In this document: positions 46,507-55,226 of the stretch, in pieces | Numbering within the stretch: the first letter of the stretch is position 1 | Layout of the letters: every line of letters starts with the position of its first letter | From: an uncultured Allomuricauda sp. | Lineage (GTDB): Bacteria > Bacteroidota > Bacteroidia > Flavobacteriales > Flavobacteriaceae | Assembly (NCBI RefSeq): GCF_947499695.1 | Contig: NZ_CANMPQ010000003.1 | Span: 186,001-250,000 of the forward strand | Reading direction: 5' to 3' | Length of the DNA stretch: 64,000 nt | Notes under the pieces: model-generated | The model's database searches: none | The model's input: the letters and a program-made list of their open reading frames with translations, nothing else | Told to the model about the DNA's origin: nothing | Program-made: the position numbers and the translations under genes

Positions 46507-47250
46507 TTAGATGTTCAATTTTATGCCAACAACTTCTTCCAAAAGAAGAATGGCCAGACTTAATTCTGATTTTTGAGCTTCATGGGCTACAATTGCTTCA
46601 TTCAGCATTTGATGTAATCTGGTATATTCTGGAACCGATATAATTCCATTTGTGTAATCTGTCTCAGCTCTCAAAGACTGAACTTTGTAGGTATCCACAA
46701 TGGACCCATAAACAAAGAGCAATCGATGCGCTTTAACTAACTCGTTGTAGCGTACTATTACCAGTTCGCGAAGTTTTGCCTTATCTATTTCTTTTTCATA
46801 AACCGATCTTTCTGCTTCTGCTTTTGCTGACCGGATGGTGTTTTTCCGATTGAGGATAGCTGAAATCGGTATTTTTAAAGATGGCCCTAAAGTGTATCTA
46901 TCTTGTTCTGTAGAAAATAGGGTTTGACTCGCTTGGGGTGCTCCTGATAGCTGTGATGCAGTTAGGTTATCAAATACACCATAGCTATAAACTGCTTCTA
47001 AATAAAAGTAGTCCAACCAGCGTGTCTGAGCCAGTCGTTGTCTTGCCTTCCAATATTTTTGATCTGCATCGCGATATTTGAGCTCGGCAGATTTTTCATG
47101 GGCCAAGGTTATTAAACTATCCAGGGTAGGCAGCACCTTGGTGATGTCATTCCTTTCAAGATTTTCAGCTATAAATTCGTCTATTTCTTGACCTAAGGCC
47201 CCATTGCACAGCAGCAATAAGAGTGCTATTGCAATACATTTCATTCTCAT
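46507..47250 (-). CDS. Half-length TolC-like exported protein
   Basis: I start this at 47250, giving a normal signal peptide (MRMKCIAIALLLLLCNGALGQ) 2 bases beyond the stop of the sugar transferase gene; an earlier in-frame ATG at 47304 lies inside that gene. The mature 227 residues are mainly helical with one TolC-like hairpin: LDSLITLAHEKSAELKYRDADQ, TLGPSLKIPISAI, NTIRSAKAEAERS, YTNGIISVPEYTRLHQML. Full outer-membrane efflux proteins have two repeats and more than 400 residues; this has about one. It lies between the sugar transferase and the chain-length gene, with no wza in the window. Confidence 0.78.
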   Translation of the reverse strand: MRMKCIAIALLLLLCNGALGQEIDEFIAENLERNDITKVLPTLDSLITLAHEKSAELKYRDADQKYWKARQRLAQTRWLDYFYLEAVYSYGVFDNLTASQLSGAPQASQTLFSTEQDRYTLGPSLKIPISAILNRKNTIRSAKAEAERSVYEKEIDKAKLRELVIVRYNELVKAHRLLFVYGSIVDTYKVQSLRAETDYTNGIISVPEYTRLHQMLNEAIVAHEAQKSELSLAILLLEEVVGIKLNI

Positions 47251-47252
47251 TT

Positions 47253-48479
47253 TTATACATTTTCTTTTTGGAAAACTGCTTTGAAGGTTCTGAGTACAAT
47301 CCACATATCAATCAAAAATGCATACTTGCTATTTGCATATTTCACATACTTGATATCCAATTGCTTTCGTTCCTCAGGTGACATTTTTGATGATCTCCCC
47401 CTAGCTTCAACCTGCCACAGACCTGTAATGCCTGACGGCCCATTGAATCTTTCGGTCCATTCATCAGTGGTCAACATTTCGGCCTCATAAAGCGGTAAAG
47501 GGCGATTTCCAACAATGGACATGTCTCCTTTTAATACATTGATCAATTGCGGTAATTCATCAATGCTCAGTTTCCTAATTATCTTTCCAACTTTTGTAAT
47601 TCTAGGGTCGTTATCGAATTTCACAAAGGCGCTTTTTGCGCTTTGTTTTCTTTTGTTATTATGGATTGTTTCATCCACTTCGGTATCATCCCCAATTAAT
47701 GTGGTTCCTTTTTCCAGTAATTGTTCAGAACTAGTGGTCTCGCCTTCCTCCTCATCTTCATGCACATATTGATTTAAATGCTGGAACTCTTTAAGGCGTT
47801 TATCCGCATCTGGATACATAGATCGAAGCTTCAAAAAGTTGAAAATCTTGTAGCCTGTACCCACCCTCTTTGAGATGTAATACACTTTCCCTTTGGATTC
47901 TAATCGAATCGCCAAAATCACCAGCAGCAAAAATGGAGTTGCCAATAGCAATACAGTAGAAGCTACAGCAATATCAAAGCTTCTTTTCCAAAACCCTATC
48001 CTATATTCTTTTACACCTTCTTTACCTGAAGAGATTTTTTGCTCTCTAAGGTTTGATTTGAGTTCCTTTAAAAAATTAATTCGCTCAAGAACTTGTTCAA
48101 ACCGTATTGGATGAATAAAAATGTCATCGAAACCGCGCTCCAATGCTTCTAACTTGTCTTCCTTGCTCACTTTTTCACTTAGCAATACAAAAGGTATTTT
48201 TCGAGCAGGATCAAACACTTCTTCCACGTATTCTTCGAACTCATTTAGAGTTTTTAAAGGGATGCTTCGCTCACAAAGAATTGCACTTACGGTCTGATTC
48301 GCATTTATCCATTTTTTGGACTTGAAATCACAGTTTTGATGCAGCCATCGAATGGCTTCTTCCCCAGTATGGGAAGCGGTGACTTCAACACTCTCGGAAA
48401 AACGTTGGAACTCATCTGCAAATCTGCTGTTAGCTCCCAGATAGAGTATCCTTGTTTTATTCTTTGTAAGAACTTCCAT
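47253..48479 (-). CDS. Undecaprenyl-phosphate sugar transferase with N-terminal pseudo-receiver
   Basis: Initiating enzyme of EPS synthesis: transfers a sugar-1-phosphate to undecaprenyl phosphate. Residues about 160-408 are a WcaJ/ExoY-type domain: a membrane hairpin (VASTVLLLATPFLLLVILAI), KRVGTGYKIFNFLKLRSM, SIDELPQLINVLKGDMSIVGNRPLP and GITGLWQVEARG. Residues 8-140 have the alternating beta-alpha pattern of a CheY receiver (TRILYLGAN, GEEAIRWL, VSAILCERSIP, IPFVLLSEK, DDIFIHPI), but the acidic pair, the phospho-Asp and the lysine are absent. A CheY-like gene lies 1 base upstream. Family members normally have other N-terminal domains. Confidence 0.88.
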   Translation of the reverse strand: MEVLTKNKTRILYLGANSRFADEFQRFSESVEVTASHTGEEAIRWLHQNCDFKSKKWINANQTVSAILCERSIPLKTLNEFEEYVEEVFDPARKIPFVLLSEKVSKEDKLEALERGFDDIFIHPIRFEQVLERINFLKELKSNLREQKISSGKEGVKEYRIGFWKRSFDIAVASTVLLLATPFLLLVILAIRLESKGKVYYISKRVGTGYKIFNFLKLRSMYPDADKRLKEFQHLNQYVHEDEEEGETTSSEQLLEKGTTLIGDDTEVDETIHNNKRKQSAKSAFVKFDNDPRITKVGKIIRKLSIDELPQLINVLKGDMSIVGNRPLPLYEAEMLTTDEWTERFNGPSGITGLWQVEARGRSSKMSPEERKQLDIKYVKYANSKYAFLIDMWIVLRTFKAVFQKENV

Positions 48480-48480
48480 G

Positions 48481-48846
48481 CTATTGTCTAATTAACAGCT
48501 TGTCTACCCGAATCATTAATTCTTCAGGATTGAATGGTTTCACGATGTAATCATCTGCGCCCAACCGAAGGCATTCCACCCGATCAGAACTATTGTCCCT
48601 GCAGCTTAGCACGATAATAGGGATATCGGAAAAGACCCCAGATTCCTTGATTCTTTTAATCAGTTCAAAACCATCCATTTCTGGCATTTCAAGATCTGTA
48701 ATTACCAAATCGGGTAAATTACCTTCCTGAAGCCATGAAATGGCGGCCAGTCCATTTTCCATTGTTGTTACGGAATGGGATTGTCCCAAAAACTGTGCGA
48801 CCAGCTCACTCAACGATTGTTTGTCATCTACTACCAGTATTTTCAT
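48481..48846 (-). CDS. CheY-like single-domain response regulator
   Basis: 121 residues, receiver only. Intact active site: Asp7/Asp8 acidic pair in VVDDKQS, phosphoacceptor Asp51 in VITDLEMPEMDG, Ser81 in IVLSCRD and Lys103 in IVKPFNP. No output domain, so it must act by protein contact. It is the first gene of the operon continuing with the pseudo-receiver sugar transferase 1 base downstream, making heterodimerisation with that domain a natural hypothesis. The 16-bp motif lies 44 bases upstream (48883-48898). Its kinase is not adjacent. Confidence 0.92.
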   Translation of the reverse strand: MKILVVDDKQSLSELVAQFLGQSHSVTTMENGLAAISWLQEGNLPDLVITDLEMPEMDGFELIKRIKESGVFSDIPIIVLSCRDNSSDRVECLRLGADDYIVKPFNPEELMIRVDKLLIRQ

Positions 48847-48882
48847 GATATCTATTTTTGTAGTACTTATTTTTATTTAAAA

Positions 48883-48898
48883 GTAGGATTTGTATTAC
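48883..48898 (-). promoter_or_regulatory. 16-bp near-palindromic operator-like site upstream of EPS receiver gene
   Basis: Minus strand GTAATACAAATCCTAC, followed by TTTTAAAT. Same right half (TCCTAC) and spacing as the sites before rfbB, the LruC gene and the H-NOX gene. Centre about 44 bases before the start codon. Confidence 0.55.
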
Positions 48899-49040
48899 TT
48901 TATATAAATTGATTGTTGTAAAAGCAGGGCTTTATGTGGTGTGGGCTTTTAATTGCGATATCGCCAAGGCCTAGTGATAAAATCCAATGGAGATCCAAAG
49001 CGATCTTCTCATTTGATTTTTCAGAAGAAAAGAGGGTAAT

Positions 49041-50081
49041 CTATTGAGCAAATTCCAACCCCGTCAAAGAGTTTTGGGGTTCAAAAAGTGATTTGGTTAC
49101 GAACTGTTTTAGTTCAAAAGTAAACCGTTCCCTTCCTTTTTTGTTCAAGTGTGATGCATCTCCAAAGTACACATCATCATAATAAACTAAGGCGGGATTG
49201 ATAAATTCAACTTCTGGGTGTTTTCTTTTTAACCTTGCATCCATTTGTTCTACGCCCTTACGATACTCATCACTCAATGCATCGAAGGAAGTTCGGTTCA
49301 TTGGCAATGAAGCATACATCACCACAATTTGATTGTTCTTTGCCAATTGAAACATCTTCTCAAGGGAGGTGATCAATACTGTTTTTGGTGAAAACTCTGT
49401 TCGTTTTGCCTCAACATTTAAATCGTTCGAGAACTGCGCTCTACCGAAATCAAAGCATCCTCTCCTATTTTTTATTTCCTTGTATACACCATAATTGGTA
49501 TAACCCCTAAGCAAAAAGGATTTACTCAGCTCCGTTCGCAATTCGGTCGGAAATTTAAAATATGTTTTATAGGCTCGTCGCATCAGGTTACTTTTTTCTG
49601 ATTCTTCAAAATTCTTTTCCCCATCGTAGGCCCAAAAGATTTCATTATTGGTGTTCATTTGATTAAAAATCTCATCTATCTCTTCCAGGTCATAGAAATT
49701 ATACTTTACCTGCCTGTCCCAAAACATTTCGGATTGCTCAAAGTGTATTGGGGCATAAGAAACAATGATCGTGTCCACTTTTTTTCCAGCTTCAAGCATT
49801 CTTTTTAAGGAATAATAACCTTCCATAGGGGTCCCTCCACCTAGCGCCAAATTGTAATAACTGGGACCCAATGCATTGGGATTAATCCCAGCGATTGCCC
49901 GGCTATCACCAATGATAAGGTTGCTGAAAGTATTTTCAGATTCCATCACCTCCATTTTACTTTTCCACATCGGGTATTCAGCATTGAAATAATGTAATGG
50001 AAGAAATAGGCATATAAGGTAGATGAGTACAAACCAAATTGCAGCAAAAGCAAATACCTGTTTGATTAAATTACTTATCAT
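49041..50081 (-). CDS. SGNH-hydrolase-like protein paired with MBOAT acyltransferase
   Basis: 346 residues with an N-terminal membrane anchor (about 8-28) and a periplasmic alpha/beta domain. SGNH-type blocks are visible: IGDSRAIAGINP with the nucleophile serine after Gly-Asp, a glycine-rich LALGGGTPMEGYYSL block, and the C-terminal VYFGDASHLNKKGRERF with the catalytic Asp and His. Such proteins act with MBOAT partners to acetylate extracellular polysaccharides, as in the alginate AlgI/AlgJ/AlgX and DltB/DltD systems. The MBOAT gene starts 10 bases upstream. The acyl acceptor is probably the EPS; this is inferred from context. Confidence 0.85.
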   Translation of the reverse strand: MISNLIKQVFAFAAIWFVLIYLICLFLPLHYFNAEYPMWKSKMEVMESENTFSNLIIGDSRAIAGINPNALGPSYYNLALGGGTPMEGYYSLKRMLEAGKKVDTIIVSYAPIHFEQSEMFWDRQVKYNFYDLEEIDEIFNQMNTNNEIFWAYDGEKNFEESEKSNLMRRAYKTYFKFPTELRTELSKSFLLRGYTNYGVYKEIKNRRGCFDFGRAQFSNDLNVEAKRTEFSPKTVLITSLEKMFQLAKNNQIVVMYASLPMNRTSFDALSDEYRKGVEQMDARLKRKHPEVEFINPALVYYDDVYFGDASHLNKKGRERFTFELKQFVTKSLFEPQNSLTGLEFAQ

Positions 50082-50090
50082 GTTGTCTTT

Positions 50091-51548
50091 TTAGAATTGG
50101 AAATAGATAAACTCTTGTTCATTGCCGGAAAAAATGAAAATGAAACTCCAAACAATCAAGTAAAATGACCAGCGATATACCTTTTTGTTAAGTCGAACCT
50201 TCAGTCCTTCAATGGCATATTCATTTTCTCTGCCCAACCATTCAATGATCAGGAAGAAGGTCAGCAGCACAAAAATCATGGCAATCTTCAGTCCTAAATA
50301 CGGACCAAAATCAGGTATGGTAAAAAGTGAACTTGAGAATATATCGGAAATATAGTTTAGTGCGTGAGTCAAGTTTTCGGCTCTAAAGAAAATCCAAGCG
50401 AGTACGGTCAAAAGAAAAGTAGTTGACATAGCCCAAACCTCTTTTATTGATGGCAATAACTTTCCTTTGGCTACAACTTCCAAGTTGTTTCTATTCTTGT
50501 TTGTCAGTAAAAGAGGTAAAAAGTAAATAGCATTGAGAGCTCCCCAGACTATAAATGTCCAGTTGGCACCGTGCCAAAATCCACTTACAATAAATATGAT
50601 GAAAGTGTTTCTTATTTTCATGGAAGTTCCTCCCCTACTACCTCCCAGAGGGATGTACAGATAGTCTCGAAACCAGGTTGACAATGAAATATGCCATCTA
50701 CGCCAGAACTCAGCAATATCTCTTGAAAAATAGGGGTACGCAAAATTGCGCTTCAAGTTGAAACCAAATAATCTAGCTGTACCAATCGCTATATCGGAAT
50801 ACCCAGAGAAATCACCATAAATTTGAAAGGTAAAAAACAACGCTCCCAGCACCAATGTACTTCCTGAATAACTATCCGAACCATTAAAAATCATGTTGGC
50901 AAACTCGGCACAGTTATCAGCAATCACCACTTTTTTGAAAAGTCCCCAGAGTATTTGACGCATACCATCTGCCGCTTTGCTATAACTGAATTTTCTTTTA
51001 ACCGGAAATTGTGGTAACAGGTTCGTTGCCCGTTCAATAGGTCCAGCGACCAATTGTGGAAAAAAGCTAACGAATGCGGCAAAGGCCACAAAATCTTGTT
51101 CCGGCTCTAGTTTCTTTTTGTAAACATCGATTGTATAACTAAGCGTTTGAAAGGTGTAAAAGCTAATACCCACGGGTAAAATGATATTTAGGGAATTGGT
51201 GTTAAGCTCAGTTCCAAAAAATGTAAACGCAGCAACAAAATTGTCCAAGAAGAAATTGTAATACTTAAAGAATCCCAAGAACCCCAAATTCACTAAAATA
51301 CTAGTCCATAATAAAGCCTTTCGAGTCTTTTGTTTTTCCTGTTTAACTAGAGCTACTCCAATTAAATAATCTGCTACGGTACTGAATATTATCAACGAAA
51401 GAAACCTCCAATCCCACCATCCATAAAATATATAACTGGAGGCTAGAATCAGTAGATTTTGATGCTTCAAATTATTATTGAACACATACCAATACAGAAT
51501 AAATACCAAGGGTAAAAAAATGGCAAATTCAAGGGAATTGAAAATCAT
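50091..51548 (-). CDS. MBOAT-family O-acyltransferase (AlgI-like)
   Basis: 485-residue multi-span membrane protein that transfers acyl groups across the membrane to sugars. About 10 hydrophobic segments. Conserved family regions: PVGISFYTFQTLSYTIDVY, AGPIERATNLLPQF, YSDIAIGTARLFGFNLKRNF, EFWRRWHISLSTWFRDYLYIPLGGSR and the catalytic His in GFWHGANWTF. This is the AlgI pattern. It continues into the SGNH partner gene 10 bases downstream. Lies between the EPS genes and the signalling island. Confidence 0.93.
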   Translation of the reverse strand: MIFNSLEFAIFLPLVFILYWYVFNNNLKHQNLLILASSYIFYGWWDWRFLSLIIFSTVADYLIGVALVKQEKQKTRKALLWTSILVNLGFLGFFKYYNFFLDNFVAAFTFFGTELNTNSLNIILPVGISFYTFQTLSYTIDVYKKKLEPEQDFVAFAAFVSFFPQLVAGPIERATNLLPQFPVKRKFSYSKAADGMRQILWGLFKKVVIADNCAEFANMIFNGSDSYSGSTLVLGALFFTFQIYGDFSGYSDIAIGTARLFGFNLKRNFAYPYFSRDIAEFWRRWHISLSTWFRDYLYIPLGGSRGGTSMKIRNTFIIFIVSGFWHGANWTFIVWGALNAIYFLPLLLTNKNRNNLEVVAKGKLLPSIKEVWAMSTTFLLTVLAWIFFRAENLTHALNYISDIFSSSLFTIPDFGPYLGLKIAMIFVLLTFFLIIEWLGRENEYAIEGLKVRLNKKVYRWSFYLIVWSFIFIFSGNEQEFIYFQF

Positions 51549-51603
51549 TATCGCTTATTTATGTCGTGTGTGGTGAATCAATGAGTGTGAAATTCCAACA
51601 ATG

Positions 51604-51906
51604 CTATATCCGATCAGGACTCAGGATATAATTGGTTTTGGTAGCTTTCAAAATTTCGGTTACACATGAGTTTTGTCTACCGATTAAAGAAACTACCTTG
51701 TTTTGTCGTGCTGACTTTTGGTATAACTTCTCAAAAAAATGAGCCGAGGCGGAATCCAATTCCGTTACGCTTTCCAAACTGACCACAATATTGTCATGTT
51801 GCTCCATGATATGGTCAAAATATGAATTCAGTGCTCCGACATGTTGGGTGGTTACTCTTCCAAAAATTTCAAAAATTCCTTTGTTCTCTTTAATTTCCAA
51901 TGACAT
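51604..51906 (-). CDS. STAS-domain protein
   Basis: 100 residues, one STAS domain like anti-sigma factor antagonists and SpoIIAA relatives. The beta-alpha pattern is clear: SLEIKENKGIFEIFGRVT, NIVVSLESVTELDSASAHFFEKLY with the phosphorylatable Ser position (in DSAS) and NKVVSLIGRQNSCVTEI. It is 105 bases downstream of the LytTR regulator gene and could be the last gene of that operon. Its partner kinase or anti-sigma factor is not visible. Role unknown. Confidence 0.85.
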   Translation of the reverse strand: MSLEIKENKGIFEIFGRVTTQHVGALNSYFDHIMEQHDNIVVSLESVTELDSASAHFFEKLYQKSARQNKVVSLIGRQNSCVTEILKATKTNYILSPDRI

Positions 51907-52011
51907 ATGTTAAAAGATTTAGTTGGTATTATTCTATCATTTAACATTTCCAAAAGTGCTCTTGTATATAACGTAAATTACTCGTAAAATTGTAGTCTTT
52001 TTCCTTCTTTT

Positions 52012-52722
52012 TTATAAAAGATTTAGTCGTTGCATCAACTCAGGTCTGTTTGAACGGCTGATAGGAATTACACTTCGCTCAATTAATACGCTATTGTCCT
52101 GAATATCTATAATTTGAGTAAAGTTTATGATGAAAGACCTATGAATTTGCAAAAACCGGGATTGGGGTAATTTTTCTTTTATTTTCTTCAAAGTGGAATG
52201 CACCCGATATTGTTTTTGTTGTGTTTTAATCTCAATATAATCTCCTTGTGCCTCAATGAGCAGAATATCACGGAATTTTAATTTAATCAACCTACGGTCG
52301 ATATTGATATACAAATCTTCATCTTCAGCCTGCATCATTTGGGTTTCTGTTGATTCAATGCTAGCTGATTTGAATGCATTATTCAATTTGACAATACATT
52401 TTTGAAAACGTTCATGGGTAATGGGTTTTACCAAATAATCAACAATAAACTCATAGCCGTAAGCCTCAATAGCAAAATCTTTATCCGAAGTTGTTAAAAC
52501 TATTTTAGGTGGGTTATTGACCATTTCAATAAAGTCCACCCCTGTTAGTTTGGGCATATGGATATCCAAAAAAATCAAATCCACCGAGTTGTGCTTTAAA
52601 AACTTTAATGCTTCCAACGCATTGGGAAATTCGGCTATCACCTCCATTTCAGGAATAGCTTTGCACAGTTCCAAAACTATGGCCCTTGCACTCGCTTCGT
52701 CATCTACTATTATACATTTCAC
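52012..52722 (-). CDS. LytTR-family response regulator
   Basis: 236 residues. Receiver with Asp7/Asp8, phospho-Asp53 in LIFLDIHMPKLTG, Thr in VLTTSDKD and Lys99 in YLVKPI. The C-terminal LytTR DNA-binding domain (about 145-236) shows INIDRRLIKLKFRDILLIEAQ, DYIEIKTQQKQYRVH and SRFLQIHRSFIINFTQI. DNA-binding response regulators of this kind often control cell-surface polysaccharides. It starts 1 base after the Hpt gene stop, so it is the likely end point of the upstream phosphorelay. Confidence 0.93.
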   Translation of the reverse strand: MKCIIVDDEASARAIVLELCKAIPEMEVIAEFPNALEALKFLKHNSVDLIFLDIHMPKLTGVDFIEMVNNPPKIVLTTSDKDFAIEAYGYEFIVDYLVKPITHERFQKCIVKLNNAFKSASIESTETQMMQAEDEDLYINIDRRLIKLKFRDILLIEAQGDYIEIKTQQKQYRVHSTLKKIKEKLPQSRFLQIHRSFIINFTQIIDIQDNSVLIERSVIPISRSNRPELMQRLNLL

Positions 52723-52723
52723 C

Positions 52724-53047
52724 TTAAGCTATTTTTAAAATAAACTCTTCTACTGATTGCAGTATCTGCTTAAACTCTTCTTTGAGTTTTGTATCACCAT
52801 ATTTTAGGTCCTCCTCATATTTAACGGCCAACTTGTAGCCTCCTGTCAAACCCAGGATACCCAATTTGTGTTTTATTTTGTGTACAATTTTGGCTGACTC
52901 TTCTAAATTATCACTCTCCAAGTTTTCCAAATAATCATTTTTTTCCTTTGGAAATTCGGTCTGGATAATGGTCAAAAATTTCTTTTCAAAATCCTCGTTT
53001 CCTCCGGAAATCTCCTTTATGTAATCGAGGTTAGGTTGCTCAGCCAT
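52724..53047 (-). CDS. Histidine phosphotransfer (Hpt) protein
   Basis: 107 residues, helical. The phosphotransfer histidine is His56 in AKIVHKIKHKLGILGL, matching the Hpt signature of a histidine followed by a helix to glycine. It would carry phosphate from the kinases upstream to the LytTR regulator downstream. Its start overlaps the end of the second kinase gene by 8 bases (ATGGCTGA), a coupling arrangement, and its stop is 1 base from the regulator gene. Confidence 0.92.
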   Translation of the reverse strand: MAEQPNLDYIKEISGGNEDFEKKFLTIIQTEFPKEKNDYLENLESDNLEESAKIVHKIKHKLGILGLTGGYKLAVKYEEDLKYGDTKLKEEFKQILQSVEEFILKIA

Positions 53048-54098
53048 TGGGGTTATTTTTAATTGTAAAAAAGAAGGTAGTGCCCATACCCTCTTCCGAG
53101 GACAGCCAGATATCTCCTTTATAATAATTTATAATTTTCTTTACCAAAGCAAGACCGATTCCTGTTGCTCCAGAGTTGTTTTCAAGTTTCTTGAACATTC
53201 CAAAAATACCGGTCTGTAAATGCTTGGGTATTCCTTTTCCGTTGTCGGTAACACTAAAAAGCCATCCATCATACTCCTCTTTCACATCGATCATAATACT
53301 TCCTTCAGCTTTATCCTCGGTAGCAGTTATAGCATTGGTAATCAGGTTTTTGAACAATTGCTCTATTCGGTATTTACCCGTCAACAATTTGGGTAAATGT
53401 TTGCTCTTTTTTATAGTAACATTTTCAGGTACGTATATGGTGCGCTCTATTTCGGCAATAAGTTGATTTAAATCAACCGTGGATGCATTTTCTTGGATGG
53501 AATCTATGGTTGAATGCCTTAAAATCCCATCAATCAAGCTATCCATCTTAGCAAGGTTTTGAAATATTAATTGTACGTTTTCCTTGCTCTGTTCTTTAAA
53601 AACTTCTTGCCCATCCTCAAACACCCAACTCACCAAGGAGTGTACATTTCTAATAGGGGATTTAAGGTCATGTGATACCATGTGGGCATAATTGTTCAGG
53701 GATTCGTTTTGTTGTTCTAAATTCTTTAAGAGCATATTTTTTTCGGCTGTTATTTCAACCAGTTTGTGCGCTTGTTTCTCAATATCCTCCACCAATTTTT
53801 GAGGATTAAAGTCAAGACTTCCATTTATTCGGTCCGAGGTTTTATCCTGCATGGAAGCGACTGCCCTACTCAAGGATTCAAGTACCTTACGTTGGTTCTC
53901 CGCTTCCTTGTTCAAACGTAAATTGGCATTGTACAATTCTTCAGAACTTAAAGACGTTGCCCGTTGAATCATCTTCAGTTTTTCATCAAAATCTGAATAC
54001 GACTTACTTACGGAATCAAAAAACACCTCCAACTCAGAACGTTCGATCAATTCCTTGGGAAAAAATTTCTTTATCTGTCTTTTAAGTAGAGAATGCAT
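53040..54098 (-). CDS. Sensor histidine kinase, NosP-associated (NahK-like) type
   Basis: 352 residues, no membrane span. N-terminal segment (LLKRQIKKFFPKE, SVSKSYSDFDEKLKMIQRATSLSSEEL) resembles the conserved first domain of kinases encoded beside FIST proteins, as I recall them. Then a coiled coil, the HisKA domain with NYAHMVSHDLKSPIRN (phospho-His about 142), and the ATPase domain with NAITATED, DNGKGIPKH and GATGIGLALVKKI. It lacks its own sensor domain and probably takes its input from the FIST protein. The FIST stop codon and this ATG are directly adjacent. Confidence 0.92.
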   Translation of the reverse strand: MHSLLKRQIKKFFPKELIERSELEVFFDSVSKSYSDFDEKLKMIQRATSLSSEELYNANLRLNKEAENQRKVLESLSRAVASMQDKTSDRINGSLDFNPQKLVEDIEKQAHKLVEITAEKNMLLKNLEQQNESLNNYAHMVSHDLKSPIRNVHSLVSWVFEDGQEVFKEQSKENVQLIFQNLAKMDSLIDGILRHSTIDSIQENASTVDLNQLIAEIERTIYVPENVTIKKSKHLPKLLTGKYRIEQLFKNLITNAITATEDKAEGSIMIDVKEEYDGWLFSVTDNGKGIPKHLQTGIFGMFKKLENNSGATGIGLALVKKIINYYKGDIWLSSEEGMGTTFFFTIKNNPNG

Positions 54099-55226
54099 TT
54101 ATTCACTCATTAATGTTAAGGTCATGGTCTGGTTATGTAATTGGCATTCGTTTTTTCCAGCGAACGGCGCCATTTCACCATAAGAATAAAATCCGGCGAT
54201 CTTAGCTTGGTCACCAATAATATCTGCCACCTCTTCAATTTCATCTTCAGTTCGCTGATCCAAAACCAACTTTCTTCCCACGCAGCTCACCAATATGGCC
54301 AACTCCGGTTTACTTTTCCTATCCCGCATAGCCAATTCGGCTGCATTCGAAGCTCCTTCCGCGATGTCATCCATAGTGGACATCATTAATTGCACCTTGG
54401 AGTTTAGAGGTACGTCTCCTGCTAGAATCATAGAATTAGCATCTTCATCAATATTCAGAATAGTCCTTACCAATGGCTCTGATTGGTCGTTTTGCTGCAC
54501 GGTCAATGGATATAAAAGAGCCGCTTGTGGGAGTTCCGCTGCCTTTTCTCCCAGATATTTTTTATACAAGTCGAGTGCTGGCTTTCCGTCAATTTCATAA
54601 AGCACGTTGCCTTCAGACTTTGTAATGGTTCTTTCCGGTCCAAATGGGGTCCAACCTCCAAAATTGGCATAAGACACTTCCAAATCTTCACCATAGAAAC
54701 CTACGGCAACTACTTCTCCCTGTTTGGGAGTTTCATTATATGAAGTCAATGTTTTTTCGAACCGAGCTCCATCCCCACACAAGCCGCCGGTAATTGAAGC
54801 TTTAAATCCTTCAGCAGATTCAAGACCTTCAATAAGTCCGCTTCCGTTCACAAAACTCCCATCGGAAACAATGAACATATGGTTCAGTTTTTTAAAGTCA
54901 AATTGATTTGAAATCGCCAATCCCATATTTTCGATATCCACAAAATCCGATACATTTTCACTTACAATTTCAAACTTGGTCCGCTCGAATTCTATAGCGG
55001 TCAGTGTTATACTTTCTTCGAAAACATGGGTTTCCATGATTTCACCAGATGTGGAGCCAAATACTAGGTGTCCGTCGGGATACATCTTTTTCACCTCCTC
55101 ATATAAGTCTTCTGACTCTAGCAAAAACCGATCTCCAAAAACCAAAACCAATGGTTCTTTTAGGGGTTGGTCCTGAATGAAATCCCACTCACCATCTTTG
55201 AATCGTTTAGCTTGATTTACTTTCAT
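54099..55226 (-). CDS. FIST-domain protein, candidate NosP-type NO sensor
   Basis: 375 residues with FIST_N (about 25-200: LVFGDRFLLESEDL, GSTSGEIM, GGLCGDGARF) and FIST_C (about 210-375, ending GFYSYGEMAPF and CQLHNQTMTLTLM). FIST proteins are cytosolic sensors; one characterised group, NosP, binds haem and nitric oxide and inhibits its partner kinase NahK. The haem ligand is not obvious from sequence alone. Gene order here (kinase directly downstream, Hpt and regulator after it) matches nosP/nahK loci. It overlaps the multi-PAS kinase gene upstream by 4 bases. Confidence 0.85.
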   Translation of the reverse strand: MKVNQAKRFKDGEWDFIQDQPLKEPLVLVFGDRFLLESEDLYEEVKKMYPDGHLVFGSTSGEIMETHVFEESITLTAIEFERTKFEIVSENVSDFVDIENMGLAISNQFDFKKLNHMFIVSDGSFVNGSGLIEGLESAEGFKASITGGLCGDGARFEKTLTSYNETPKQGEVVAVGFYGEDLEVSYANFGGWTPFGPERTITKSEGNVLYEIDGKPALDLYKKYLGEKAAELPQAALLYPLTVQQNDQSEPLVRTILNIDEDANSMILAGDVPLNSKVQLMMSTMDDIAEGASNAAELAMRDRKSKPELAILVSCVGRKLVLDQRTEDEIEEVADIIGDQAKIAGFYSYGEMAPFAGKNECQLHNQTMTLTLMSE

